Assembly: GCA_025449115.1 (NCBI GenBank)
Contig: JAHLKC010000090.1
Location: forward strand, 62,001-126,000
DNA: 64,000 nt
Direction of reading: 5' to 3'
Source: Chytridium lagenaria
Taxonomy: Eukaryota; Chytridiomycota; Chytridiomycetes; Chytridiales; Chytridiaceae
A program made the translations under genes and the position numbers. This document shows, piece after piece, positions 11,592-22,239 of this stretch. Each line of letters starts with the position of its first letter. Position 1 is the first letter of the stretch. The notes below the pieces were generated by a model. It did no database searches, was not told the DNA's origin, and saw nothing but the letters and a program-made list of their open reading frames with translations.

Positions 11592-12239
11592 ATGCAACCA
11601 CTATCTGTCTTGACTGTCCTCATGACGGTGGCCACTCTCACCACCACCACTATGGCATCTGAGCCACTGACCTCATCTCCCATATGCTCCAACGTCTTCG
11701 AGGTGGCCTGCACCAACTATGCTCAACGCATCAACAAAACCAAGGTCGACTTCATTGGAACCGGCAACTGCGTCTCCCTCCCTGACACCACCACCTCCAC
11801 GCCGAGCCTTCTGGGAACCTGCGGCATCTGCTCCAACTCCATGGACGCATCCATTCGAGGCAGGGACTGCAAGGTTGTCGCCATACAAGGTCTCTCAGGC
11901 TCAATCTACTACAGATTTGGCAATATCACCGTGGTCGACGATGAGGCCCTCAGCCTTGCAATGAGCCTTACTTGCAAGAATTGCCCGAACGGGAAACTGG
12001 CGCGCAGTGTCACCTCAAGGACCCCAGATTACATTATCGGGCATTGCGGGTGCGCCTCCGCTGGGGTGAATGGAACGACGGGAAGCCCGTCTGATCCGCC
12101 GTTTGCGGTCCCAGGATTTTTGCAAGCAGAGTCCGTTCGCGTCCCTTATGAGTTTTCCAAATTGAGTGATGGTGGACGGTCTACAAGATTTCTGGGAATA
12201 ACTGCCTTGTTAGCAGTGTTGGTATTGCACATCTTGTAA
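11592..12239 (+). CDS. Secreted Cys-rich protein, probably GPI-anchored
   Basis: Single-exon gene. I take the ATG at 11592 because it begins a signal peptide (MQPLSVLTVLMTVATLTT); an upstream in-frame ATG at 11445 would add 49 residues and bury it. The mature part has paired cysteines (SPICSNVFEVAC, GTCGICSN, LTCKNCPNG, GHCGCAS) and N-glycosylation sequons (NKT, NIT, NGT). It ends in a hydrophobic tail (FLGITALLAVLVLHIL) with no basic stop-transfer, as in GPI-anchor signals. It looks like a cell-surface protein; I do not recognise a family. The coding sequence is uninterrupted, unlike most neighbours. Confidence 0.72.
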   Translation: MQPLSVLTVLMTVATLTTTTMASEPLTSSPICSNVFEVACTNYAQRINKTKVDFIGTGNCVSLPDTTTSTPSLLGTCGICSNSMDASIRGRDCKVVAIQGLSGSIYYRFGNITVVDDEALSLAMSLTCKNCPNGKLARSVTSRTPDYIIGHCGCASAGVNGTTGSPSDPPFAVPGFLQAESVRVPYEFSKLSDGGRSTRFLGITALLAVLVLHIL

Positions 12240-12858
12240 AAATAAAAAACAACAAAAAACACGGAACAATAGCAATAAACCTCATAATTGGGACTGAATA
12301 TTGTGTGGATTTTGAATCATAATACGGCGCTTGGGACGGTGGGATTGAGGAAGATTCCAGCTGCAAGAAATTCCGACACAAAAATCGTTTAGCAGGATAC
12401 TTGTTTGTGACAAAGATGAAGGACGGGCATCTGGAGGTGGTTAGATGCTTAGGCGATCACATGGGCATATGTGAGCGGGCATAGAGAGATGGCTGATGCA
12501 GTGATGGCTACTGCTATGTCTAGGTTTTGATTATATCTAATGCGGTTACGAGGAAACCTCCAACGTCCAAGGTCTAGAACAATCATAAATATGGCCTATG
12601 CATTGCGCGGAAGGCTAATCCGCGGCCAGCATATATATACTAACCCAGGTAGTAGAGAGTATTTACCGCGGAAAAGATGAAACCAGCGTCGATCGGTGTA
12701 CCCTAGATGTGCGGGATGCCCAGATTTTTACATCATGAATCACGTTTAGAAACCATCAGCCATGGCTCTCTAAACCTGCCCATTCCAACACTCTACGAGA
12801 CAAGTTGCCATTACAATCGACCAAAGTTGACTGTCCTGGGAAGGTGTCGCAAGGATCC
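12240..12858. other. Spacer, probable promoter region
   Basis: No gene is visible. It separates the surface-protein gene from the Ser-rich gene at 12859 and has an ATATATATA stretch near 12630, which could act as a TATA-like element. Confidence 0.4.
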
Positions 12859-14504
12859 ATGGGCCAGCTGCCTTCGAGGCCAAGGGCTCAGTTTGAGCCT
12901 CTCCTTCAGAGCAAAGGGTTGATGGACGACACTGACCACGAAGCATTTGATGGGCATGGTCGTCATCAGTATTTTGAGGGAGATTCGGATGATGCTAAAG
13001 ATGAGAGGGCACCTATAATCAGCTTGGAAGGGAACTCGGACTTGGATACGATAGGTTATTCCACAGGGAATAGTCATTTCGTTGCTGCAGAGAGTTCCAA
13101 TTCACAACGGACGCAAAAGCTGGAAGTGGCGCCAGCAAATCCATCTCCAAATTCCTCAGATACGGCACTGAAAATTGCAGAAGAGCTGGAGCCTCATGCG
13201 GGATCAAAGCAGTCACTGTCACCGACCATTCGAGGAATTCTTCAAAACGGGACAGAGATCAAGAAAGACCGCCGGGTTTCCATAATGGTGGAAGAAGAAC
13301 TCCCCACATCCGAAGTGAAAGCTTCATCCGCCGACTTACTCCCATTAGCCACTTCAAACTCAACAACCACTCAATCTCTCAACCGTCGTAGATCCAGACT
13401 CATCGCGCCAGACCCATACTCGGATGACGGGAGCAAACATTCTTGGAAAACCCCCTCAAGATCAAATACGGGGACTCGATCAACTCTTCGATCAGCGTCC
13501 ATAACGTCTCCGACACTATCTTGGGGGGAGGAAGTCGGAGAGCAAGTATTTGGAGTACTACAACAACCTCCAACAAAAGCCGAGAAAGACCGATATCAGC
13601 CGCTAAAAAGAGTCCTAGGAGCATACAATTCTCCATGGACTCTGCAAGCGAACTTCATGGAAGTCAGGGTCAACTCAGTCAATCCACATCATCAATGCCG
13701 GACGAAGACGCCTTCACTATAGGCGGCTCAAACTCACAACTTGTTGGAAGTCGGAGCCGGCAATCCAGAAAAAGCTCAATAGCAACATACGGTAGTTCAA
13801 GTATCATCGACACCCTCACAATACCACATGCTTCTTCTGGAGATATATCCGCTATACAAGAAGAAGACGATACTATTGTCGACCCCGCGTCTCCGCAGAA
13901 ACTTTGTAAATGCGGGGAACCCATGCACAGAGATCTCACTTGTGAAGAGGCTGTCAACGCGGCAAACGGACCACCCGAAAGCCCCAGCATAGCGGTAACA
14001 GATCTTCCCGCCGGGGAACATCAGCAAAATATAAAATGGAAGTCAAGAAAGAAACGTGAGAAGGAACAACAACATCAACAGCAATATGATGGTCGATATC
14101 GGCGGGGTTCCAACTCGTCTAATTACAGTGATGCTTCAGGGGGGAAGGTTGAGCTTTCCGCTGCTGCACCGCGAGATTCCACTCACGAGCGGACAAGTCA
14201 ACGCAGCACGGACCATCTTGCATCCCGAGACTCCATCGCAGCTGTACGGACAAGAGCTCGCGCTCCATCCATGAAGACAGCCGCGTCATCTTTTGTGGGA
14301 TCACAATTCCTCACGTTAGATCTTGATAGACAGAGCACAAGGAGGCAAGCACATAGCAGGAAAGAATCTATATGGTCTGAACGGACCAAAAAGCTCATGA
14401 TTTCGAATAGGAAAATGAGCATGGAGCTTGAAGAGATGAAGTATGCGAGTTTGGTCGCGTCGCTTCCGAGGGTAGCCAGTATCTGGGAGTTTGAACCTGC
14501 ATAG
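12859..14504 (+). CDS. Ser-rich protein with N-myristoylation-type start, function unknown
   Basis: A low-complexity Ser/Thr/Arg-rich protein of about 550 residues. The ATG at 12859 begins MGQLPS, which fits the MGxxxS N-myristoylation pattern. Basic Ser motifs (RRRSR, RKSS, SRKESI) look like kinase sites. A small Cys/His motif (CKCGEPMHRDLTCEE, about 13905-13950) recalls a zinc-binding knuckle. The first half is open in frame 1 and the second half in frame 3. The switch is best explained by one missing base in the G run at 13523-13528, which would join TSPTLSWG to GGSRRASIWSTTTTSN. I do not recognise a family; a membrane-linked signalling role is only suggested by the N-terminus. Confidence 0.55.
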
Positions 14505-15015
14505 ATCAAACAACAACTCCATATGCTTCATGTGTCTCCTTTCTTTCCATATAGCCACCTCGTAAAGTGGCATGTATCTATTTATAATATACAAACAATT
14601 ACAACCCCATGTATTGTCATCTACGACCGCTTCTTCTTTGTCCTCATTAGGTACTCCAGTTCTGCTTCTTCATTACAGTTCATGGTGTAATTTTTTTAGG
14701 GGCGCCACTGTAAGAACTTCTGCACCTTACTCTTCCGCACCTTCCCCAGGGCTACCAGCAGCCGAGGTATCTTAAAACGTTTGTCCAGCTATGTATGAAA
14801 GACTCTAAAACTGCCTATCCATTATTCAAAATACCCTATATAGCATACAACGAAAACTTGAAGGAAAAACTACAGAATACAAAGAAAAGAAGAGAGAGAA
14901 AAAAAATGAACTGAAATAGACATGAATGAGCAATACAAAAAGGAACCGTGAATTGGATGATAGGTATTTGTGGATAACAAAAACAAAACAAAAAAAAAAC
15001 CGGAAAATAATACAG
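14505..15015. other. Convergent intergenic spacer
   Basis: Lies between two convergent genes. AT-rich, with A-rich runs at 14870-15000. It probably holds both 3' untranslated regions. No RNA gene is recognised. Confidence 0.45.
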
Positions 15016-18000
15016 TTAATCTCGCGATGTCGTCACAGCCGAAACGTCAGGAGACTGCACAACCAAATCCGACACCCCCCTGCTCATTCCGTTGATTTCC
15101 TCAATATTTTTAACACCAACTACTCGTGTATCAACCCTCGCAATCTCTGTCCTATCCTCCGCCTCTGTCACCAATGTTTCCATTCTCCCTGCAGAACCAC
15201 TTTCACTCTCCTCCAACGCTTCCACAGATGGTACACTTTCCGACCTCCCCACCTCACTAACTACAGTGCCAGTCCCCAACTCTGACCCAGACACAGACGA
15301 ACCAACGGTCACCGCCCTCCACAACTCGGACGACGTAACAGTCTCCGACCTCCCCATCTCCGAAACACCAACCGACGATCCAACCGTCATCCCCCTCCCC
15401 ATCTCAGACGACACAACAGTATCCGTCTTTCCCTCCGATGCTTCCACTAAAACCGATGAACCCACTACACTCTCCTCGTCCCCATTATAAGCCGGCGGTC
15501 CATCCACCATCAACCCTCCCTGTCTCTTATTCTTTAAAGCGTAAACCATCAACAAGATCATGCTCCGAACTTCATCCTGCGCAAACCCCATGTCACGTAA
15601 CGCCACATCGTCAAGGTTAAGAAGTGCACGGCCTGTAATGCCACTCGCTACGAGAAAAAGAAAAACAAGCGTGAACAAAAGAAGCAAGAATGGTATGAAT
15701 GTGAGAAAAAATAAAATAAAGTAAAACCTACCAACAAACATAGTCGAAATGTTTTTATTCACTCCACTATTCTCCAACCACCCCTCAACCTCCTCAACCC
15801 CCCAATCCGCGCAATCCCCTTCCACAGTCTTCATAAGCGGCACCACAAGACTCCCACTCACACTACCTCTCTCCAGATTCCCAAAAAGCGCCGACGGCTC
15901 CCCTTTAACCGACCCCGCTGCACTCGACGGCGTACTGATCCACCTCTGTGAAGGGGTGCGATGGGCCAAGTTGGAGAAGAGGGAGGATTCCTCGGCTTTG
16001 GATGATGGGGTGGACGTCGTGGTGGATGAACGAGGGGTATCGATATAGCTGGAGATAAGGTTTGGGGTTTCGATTTTGGCTTCGCGGGTGCGACGACGAC
16101 GGCGGATAATGATAAAGGCGGCGGCGAGGAGGATGGCGAAAATGAGGGTGGCGGTGACGGAAAGGGCGATAGCGAGGGTTGGGGGGTTCGATGAAGGAAC
16201 TGGCTTGCTGTCGGATGAGAGTGGGCAGTTGGAAAATTGAGGGATCAAGCGGGTGCTGTTTGTAAAAGTGAAAAAAGGAGTTAGGATGGGAGGTGTACAT
16301 AACATTGAGGGATAAACGTACGAGTCGTTCTGAGGGAAGGCATCATGGACGTTCGGTGGGAGTGTGAAACAGTTTCCAGAGATATTGCTGAACAAAACAA
16401 GAGGTGAGACTAGCGAACACTTGAGAGGGGAAAAAGAAAACGAAAAGAATATATAAAGAGAAACATTCCATTTAAATTATAAAAAAAAAAGCCCCTTCAT
16501 ACTCACAATTGCGGTGCCATCGACACAAACGGCGGCACAATTCCGATAAGCTGATTATATCCGATAGAGCTACGCATCCGAGAGGCAATCGCGTCAACAC
16601 TCAAAATTGAAAACGGCGGAAAATATAAATATTATACTTACAAGCTCTTCAACACGCCACTATCAACCCTTAGCCTCCATGATGACGGGATACGACCCCA
16701 AATCCTATTCCACCCAATATCAAGACTCACCAATCCCCACGCGTTGACAAAAGATTCCGGTATCTCACCAGAAAAGTCGTTATGTGAAATATCGCTACAT
16801 GACGCAAACATGAGTATTGTATAATACAGACAGATAAAGTGGTAAGATACTTACACAATGGTTAGGTTCTTTGTAAAAGTCGGAAGAAAGCCTGTGAGGT
16901 TGTTCCGATTGAGAATTCTATGTATACGGGAATGTGTTGGTTTAGATGAAGTTTGGTCGGGCGCTAGGGCAAAAAAAAGAAAAAAGAAAAGAAAAAAAGA
17001 GGGGGGTTAGGATCGGCAAAAGGTGCACTCACAATTCCGTCAACTTTTCCATCCCCACCCAAGCCTCCGGATACTTCCCAGTCAACCCACACCACGCCAT
17101 CCTCATCACCTCCAACCCTTTCAACCCATCCCCCCCACTCAACCGGCAAATCCCCACCCAACGCATTCCCCGACACATCCAGGCTCACCAACGACCCCCA
17201 AGTCGTCAGCCCAGCAGGCAGACCTCCAGTAAAGTTATTCCAAGCAAGATCTAACGTCTGTAAATGATGACATCCTGCCGGATAAAAGGCTTCGCGCTTG
17301 ATTAATGATAGAGGGGAGGTCGCCTGTGAGGAGGGAGCGGAAGAGGACGAGTTGCTTGAGGGACGGGAGTGAGAGGAGGTAAGGTGAGAATGGGGAGGAA
17401 AGAGGGAGGTTATGGAGGTATAGGGTTTGAAGTTTGGGTAAGTTTGGGGCGGTGGTAGGGAGAGGGCCGGTGAAGCTGTTGCGGGCAAGGACTACAAGAG
17501 TATGAAGATAATGTAAGATTGTTTGTAATTCATCAAGGGTTGTGGTTGGAAGACAAAACACCGCTTACAAGATGACTGAGGTTAGGTCCGTTCCAAATAA
17601 AGTCCGGAATCGAGCCTATTTATCATGAAAACAAGATCAAAAAGGAAAAGGTTAGGGCAAGTGACGAATAAATATATAAATAAAAAAGAACCAGAAACAA
17701 AAGAGTTTGGCGGAATGTAGACGGCTCACCAGTCATGGCGTTGTTGCTAATGTCCACTGTTTCAACATATGGGGTGATAGAATAGAAAGAGAAAGAAGTT
17801 AAAGCCGTTAGCGATAAAACTCTTTTCAAAAAGCCCGAAAAAGCACTACAAACAGCGATATAGAATCCTTTAGAACTTACAATCTAACCATGGTTCCATT
17901 AGTTCCAAATACCCTTGAAAATGCCGGATGAATCTCCCCCGTCAATCCACTTGAATGCACATAAAAATTCTGCAACCTCGGCAATTGCGCCAAAGCTGGA

Positions 18001-18521
18001 TTCAACGGTGCATTGAACTGATTCTGCACAAGATACAGATTCTCCAACATGGGAAACGTCCCCCATGAATCGGGTATGGGTCCCGTCAGACTTGCATTTG
18101 ATATTTCAAGATGCTTCAAGCGGGTTAACGCAGCCAACTGGGATGGAGTTGTGATATTGAGCGCCACGTTCCGGATACGGAGAAAGGAAATACGACCCGG
18201 TGATCGTTCTAACGAGTAACAGAGGACGTTTCTAGGATCTCCTTGGAGGGCTTTGAAGGAGGTGTTGAATGCATCGTCGTCTATGAGGATAAAGGGAGAT
18301 GTTGGGATGGAGCCTAGGGGAAAGTCAAAGGGGAGTTGACAGCATCCTGATGATTCTTGAGGTGAGTTGGCGGTGTCGAGGACTGAGCGAGGAAAGATGG
18401 AACGAAGAAGACGACATTCTTCTTCAGCGGTCAATGCATCAGGGATGGAGCTTGGATCAGAAGGAAAAGGACTTGGGATGGAGGTGGAGGTGGAAGTGGA
18501 TGATGATGCCGTCGAGGACAT
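15016..18521 (-). CDS. LRR receptor-like protein with transmembrane helix and cytoplasmic SAM domain
   Basis: A multi-exon plasma-membrane receptor-like gene. From the N-terminus: Ser/Thr-rich start; a Cys-containing cap (EECRLLRSIF, SGCCQLPFDF); plant-type leucine-rich repeats (ASLTGPIPDSWGTFPMLENL, LQTLDLAWNNFTGGLPAG, FSGEIPESFVNAWGLVSLDI, NNLTGFLPTF); a transmembrane helix (ALSVTATLIFAILLAAAFII) and a basic RRRRR stop at about 16080-16190. Then follows a cytoplasmic SAM domain split by an intron (DWGVEEVEGWLENSG, then ALLNLDDVALRDMGFAQDEV). The tail is Ser/Glu-rich. SAM domains mediate oligomerisation, so the protein may couple an extracellular ligand to a cytoplasmic scaffold; it has no kinase domain. 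A signal peptide is not seen in the first exon given; an acceptor-like site just upstream (about 18570) suggests another 5' exon. Confidence 0.8.
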
Positions 18522-19192
18522 TGCTGTGCTTGCAGTTGCTGATGATGGAACGGATGGAGGATGGTGCTGTGGAGGTGAAGTCAGTCCTTATTAATACATT
18601 TATTAGGGCAGGTTTTTTAAAATGATCACTGGGCACAGACGTGACACCATAAAGGAGTTAATAATTGCGCGTCTCACCACGCGTATCACCACGCGTCGTA
18701 TGTTAAACTCGCGTCAAGTTACAGGCACACGTAAAGAGCACTTTTCATATTCTCTAAAATAAATAATCACAAATATTTTACTGTCAGCTCGCGAGATAGA
18801 TACGCTATCAGCTGGTTGTAACCCATGAGGGTAACGTGTAAGTATCGAAACAAATGTCATTGATAACTATAGAGGGACATACAGAGGGAGATTCAAGAAA
18901 TGCTAAAGGAAAATCAACTAAATAAATAAAGGAGGAGGAAAGAGAGCAAGAAAAAAAAAAATAGGGAACGTAAAACAAACATGAAGTTGTATGCAAACCA
19001 TAGACTGACCGCAATACTAAGCAAACAAAAATCACTCTTAATCACAAGGAGAATGAAGCTGTCGATTCATGAAAAATAATTGTCCATACTGCTATCTCAT
19101 CAAAACTATCAAATCCCACTTCTTCACCCACTCCACCCACCTTTTCCGCCCTGCCTACCTTCCCTCACACCTTCCCACACAATACATTCATG
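18522..19192. other. Spacer upstream of the LRR-SAM gene
   Basis: No gene is seen. It contains two ACGCGT sites in a direct repeat (TCACCACGCGT, 18674-18684 and 18686-18696) about 155-180 nt upstream of the annotated receptor start, then AT-rich sequence up to the 3' end of the phytochelatin synthase gene. Confidence 0.45.
18674..18696. promoter_or_regulatory. Tandem ACGCGT pair
   Basis: Two copies of TCACCACGCGT, 12 nt apart, upstream of the leftward receptor gene. The core matches the MluI cell-cycle box of yeasts; function here is unproven. Confidence 0.35.
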
Positions 19193-20923
19193 TCAGCTCA
19201 CGCCACCAACCAAGACCTCCTCCGCCTCCCTTTCAAACTCCCTCAACCTCATATACGCCTCACCCTGCACTCCCATAAACCCTGCCTCTCTCTCCACAAC
19301 CCCCTTCCAACCCGCCTTCCTCTTCACAATTCCAACTCCAACCCCAAACATGGCCACCAAACACCCAAACTCCCTCCCGCCCCCACCCCGTCCAACAATC
19401 CCCTCCACAACCTCCCCAATATCCCCACACGTCCCCAAAACACCTTCAACAACCTCCTCAACCTCCCTCCCGACATTCTCACCACCCCTCGTCTCATCAA
19501 AAGGCGGCGTGAACAACGTCAACGTGTTGACCACTTTTTTCAACGCCTCAAAGATTTCCGTTGGAATCGTCGTGAAGGCCCGTTGAAGCGTTTCTTGGAC
19601 GTCAGGTTGTGTGGATGACGCTTCTGGCGTGGATTCAACGAGTGCTTTGGCGAGTTTGGGCCATGCGTTGGGTGCTTCTGTGGCGATACGTGCAAGTGCG
19701 GAATGTACCATCCCACGGCTCGCGCGTTTGAGGAGTGTGTAGCCTCTGTTGAATCAAATATCAATTTTTGGTAATATACTCGGAAAAGGGGGAGGAGTTT
19801 TAGATCTAAATCAGGATGAGTGAAAGGGGGTTTACCTAGGTTTTCCTGTGGATTCGTCGACGGGGTGAATAGACTCCCTAACGTAACGATAAAAAAAGAA
19901 ATAGTTGATGATTTAATTTAAAGTTCAAAATGTAAGAACTTTAAGAAAAACTCACCATAACAGATCCACGGATACCCAGTAAGCGGGGTACTTGAATCTC
20001 GCGACATCAAAGATAAGTACTTTGTTTTCTTCTTCGTCATACCTATTATTAAAAGGGTGGTCAGTATTGCAGATAAAGTATTTAAAGAAATGAACATACC
20101 CTCCAATGGGACTAAAATGACCTGTACCCGTCTGATTTAATGAATTTCTACTATACGAGACCACCATAATCTCTGATCTCGATTTCGAAGCTTTCTTGAT
20201 ATCATCAATAAACACCTCTTTTGTCCTAAAGAAACCCATCAACGCCAAACCAGACAAAAAGTAAAATAATTTCCAGTGGTCAACTCACACTCCATCCGCT
20301 CTCTTGGTCACCGTCTCCAACCCATTACATCTCGCCATGCACTCAAACTCTGGCAACGTGATCCCTTCCCTCCGAATCTCTTCAATGGGTCTACAAAACT
20401 CCAACATGTCTTCGTCAAACCATCTCCAGCATCCTTTCCAGCGTCTCAGGGGGTCGACTTCAAGGGTGTTGAGAACCATGGTGAGGGTTGTTAGACCGCA
20501 ATAGGCGGGCTCGGATTGGGTTGTGTAGTGCATGGAGAGGGGGTAGTAGGTTTCCATGTAGGGACGGGTGATGGCGCGACGAAAAAGGGATTTGCCGTGG
20601 GGAGATTGGAAGGCGATGCAGGTTTCGGGAAGAGGGCGTTTGTAGAAGGTGGGACTTGAAGTTGGCGGAGGTGTTGTTGTTGGTGTTGTTGCTGTTGTTG
20701 TTGCTGCTGTTGTTGTTGTTATTGAAGCGGTTGTTATTGAAGCAGTTGTTGGGTTGGCAGTTGTGAGGACAGTTGTAGGAGTGGTTGTGGAAGCAACAGT
20801 CGGGTTGATCAATGAGATAGTTGTGGGGAAAGATCCAGAGGTATGTGATGTTGATAACGTAGGTATTTCTCGACTCAGCGGTTGTAGATCGAGCTTAACG
20901 TCCTTTCTCAACAAGGCATCCAC
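19193..20923 (-). CDS. PCS1: Phytochelatin synthase
   Basis: Gamma-glutamylcysteine dipeptidyl transpeptidase that makes phytochelatins from glutathione for heavy-metal detoxification. The catalytic papain-like domain is clear: FYKRPLPETCIAFQSPHGKS, the nucleophile Cys in TQSEPAYCGLTTLTMVLN, LRRWKGCWRWFDEDML, ITLPEFECMARCNG, the catalytic His in GTGHFSPIGGY and the catalytic Asp in VLIFDVARFKYPAYW. The C-terminal exon (19193-19711) is about 170 residues with no recognised domain and few cysteines. Upstream of the domain is an unusual Thr-rich stretch (TTANPTTASITTASIT and similar) encoded by GTT-type repeats at about 20665-20800. The start at 20923 is an in-frame ATG, but frames upstream to about 21511 may hold further 5' exons. 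Confidence 0.9.
20668..20790. repeat. GTTGTT-type simple repeat inside phytochelatin synthase
   Basis: Imperfect GTT/GCT triplet repeat (AAC/ACA on the coding strand) giving a Thr/Ala/Ile-rich linker before the catalytic domain. It stays in frame, so it probably is translated. Confidence 0.7.
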
Positions 20924-20925
20924 GC

Positions 20926-21511
20926 CTACACCCCACTGTTATGCCGTTTCTCAATATACTCAACCAACGAAGGATGCAACCTCGACACTCTCTTCTCATC
21001 CTTCAGACGTTCATTTTTCAACGTTCTCTGCGCACGCCTCCTCGCCGAAGCACCTGCAGAGCCCTCCTCAACAAGCTCAAGTTCATCCGTCAAAGCCGCA
21101 AGAAATGATTCTGACAAGGATCGTTTCACGGAAAGTGGTCGTTGACCTGCCTCCAACAATCTCAAAACTCCACATCCTGATGTGTCCCAAACATCCTCGC
21201 GTTCCCCACAAGGGACCGCTTACACGCAGCCATCGTCAACATCATCCCGTCGCCTCCATCCGCCTGCACGCCGGCGCTCTTCCGTCCATCCACAGCCTTT
21301 AACCCCTTCACCAACGATCCCGTCTCAGCCCTCACAGTCTCCCCAACAGCCTCAGAAAGCGTGCAGTTGGAGGGATTGCAGGCGTGGTTGTTTGCAACTT
21401 CCCATGTAGTTGCTGCGGTGGTGGTGATGTCAGAGAGCAGCAACCGGCCCTACCGCTGCCGGTGCTCCCGATATTTGGTTGGGTTTGAGATGTAAGGGAG
21501 CGAGGCCATGA
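20926..21511 (-). other. Coding-like stretch upstream of phytochelatin synthase, unresolved
   Basis: Two minus-strand frames look protein-like: 21165-20926 (LSESFLAALTDELELVEEG, ASARRRAQRTLKNERLKDEK, LHPSLVEYIEKRHNSG) and 21443-21162 (NNHACNPSNCTLSEAVGETV). An ATG at about 21511 begins MASLPYISNPTKYREHRQR. They may be 5' exons of phytochelatin synthase joined across introns or frame errors, or a separate small gene. The charged helical part runs directly into the synthase frame with only a one-base offset, which favours the first view. No family recognised. Confidence 0.35.
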
Positions 21512-22239
21512 TCACTGTTGATCCTTGATGCTGACACTTTTAGCGAGTGGTTGTGGTGAGTAGAATCAATTTATGTCAAAAGGAGTGCGCAAAAACACTC
21601 TTCGATTGTCGTTTGTCGATTGTGACGGCTTCGTCCTTTCCTGTTGCTCTTTTGTCCTTGTCGTGGTCGATGTCGATATATATTTTATTGTTTGACCCAA
21701 TATGGATAGAGTATCTACCTATCCATTCATTCATTAATAGCCACTAGATGTGAGGTTACGAGGTATAATGTTTCTACCTGAGAATATTCAGGAGAGTAGA
21801 AACTGAAGTAATAATTGACATTTTATTGATATCTTGGAATGTTCAACTCATGAATAAGTTATTATTAATTATTCATAAAAAGTATGACAATTCTCAAGTA
21901 TTGGATTGTTCTTGATGACAACAGAAATTCTCACTCACTCAGCCTTTCACTCTCCCACTCACTCACTCACTCTCTCACTCACTCACTCTCTCACTGACTG
22001 ACTGATAGAGAGATACTTAGATAATCAGTAGATGGAGAATATTTCGAGATGCATAGTGGGTTAACTTATGCCACCAGCAGTGCCAGATAGAGAATAAAAT
22101 ATTCCGAGTTTTTACTCTCAGTAATCTATCGTCTCCAATCACTCAAACCTTTATCAGAGGCTAGAGGCACTTAAAAAGGTTCCAGAACACTCTCAGAGTC
22201 CGCACACTTTTCCTTCCACGCCTTCTAGAAGAACAGAAA
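21512..22239. other. Divergent promoter region
   Basis: Spacer between the leftward phytochelatin synthase region and the rightward SEL1 gene. It contains a CACT microsatellite (about 21932-22006) and AT-rich sequence. No gene is seen. Confidence 0.45.
21932..22006. repeat. (CACT)n microsatellite
   Basis: Imperfect tetranucleotide repeat of CACT with CTCT and GACT variants, in the divergent spacer. Confidence 0.8.

Noticed and set aside
20649..21302. Long plus-strand frame over the phytochelatin synthase N-terminus
   Set aside because: Val-rich antisense of the Thr repeat; the minus strand has the conserved enzyme.
21932..22006. CRISPR-like or satellite array
   Set aside because: Simple tetranucleotide repeat without spacers, in a eukaryotic genome.
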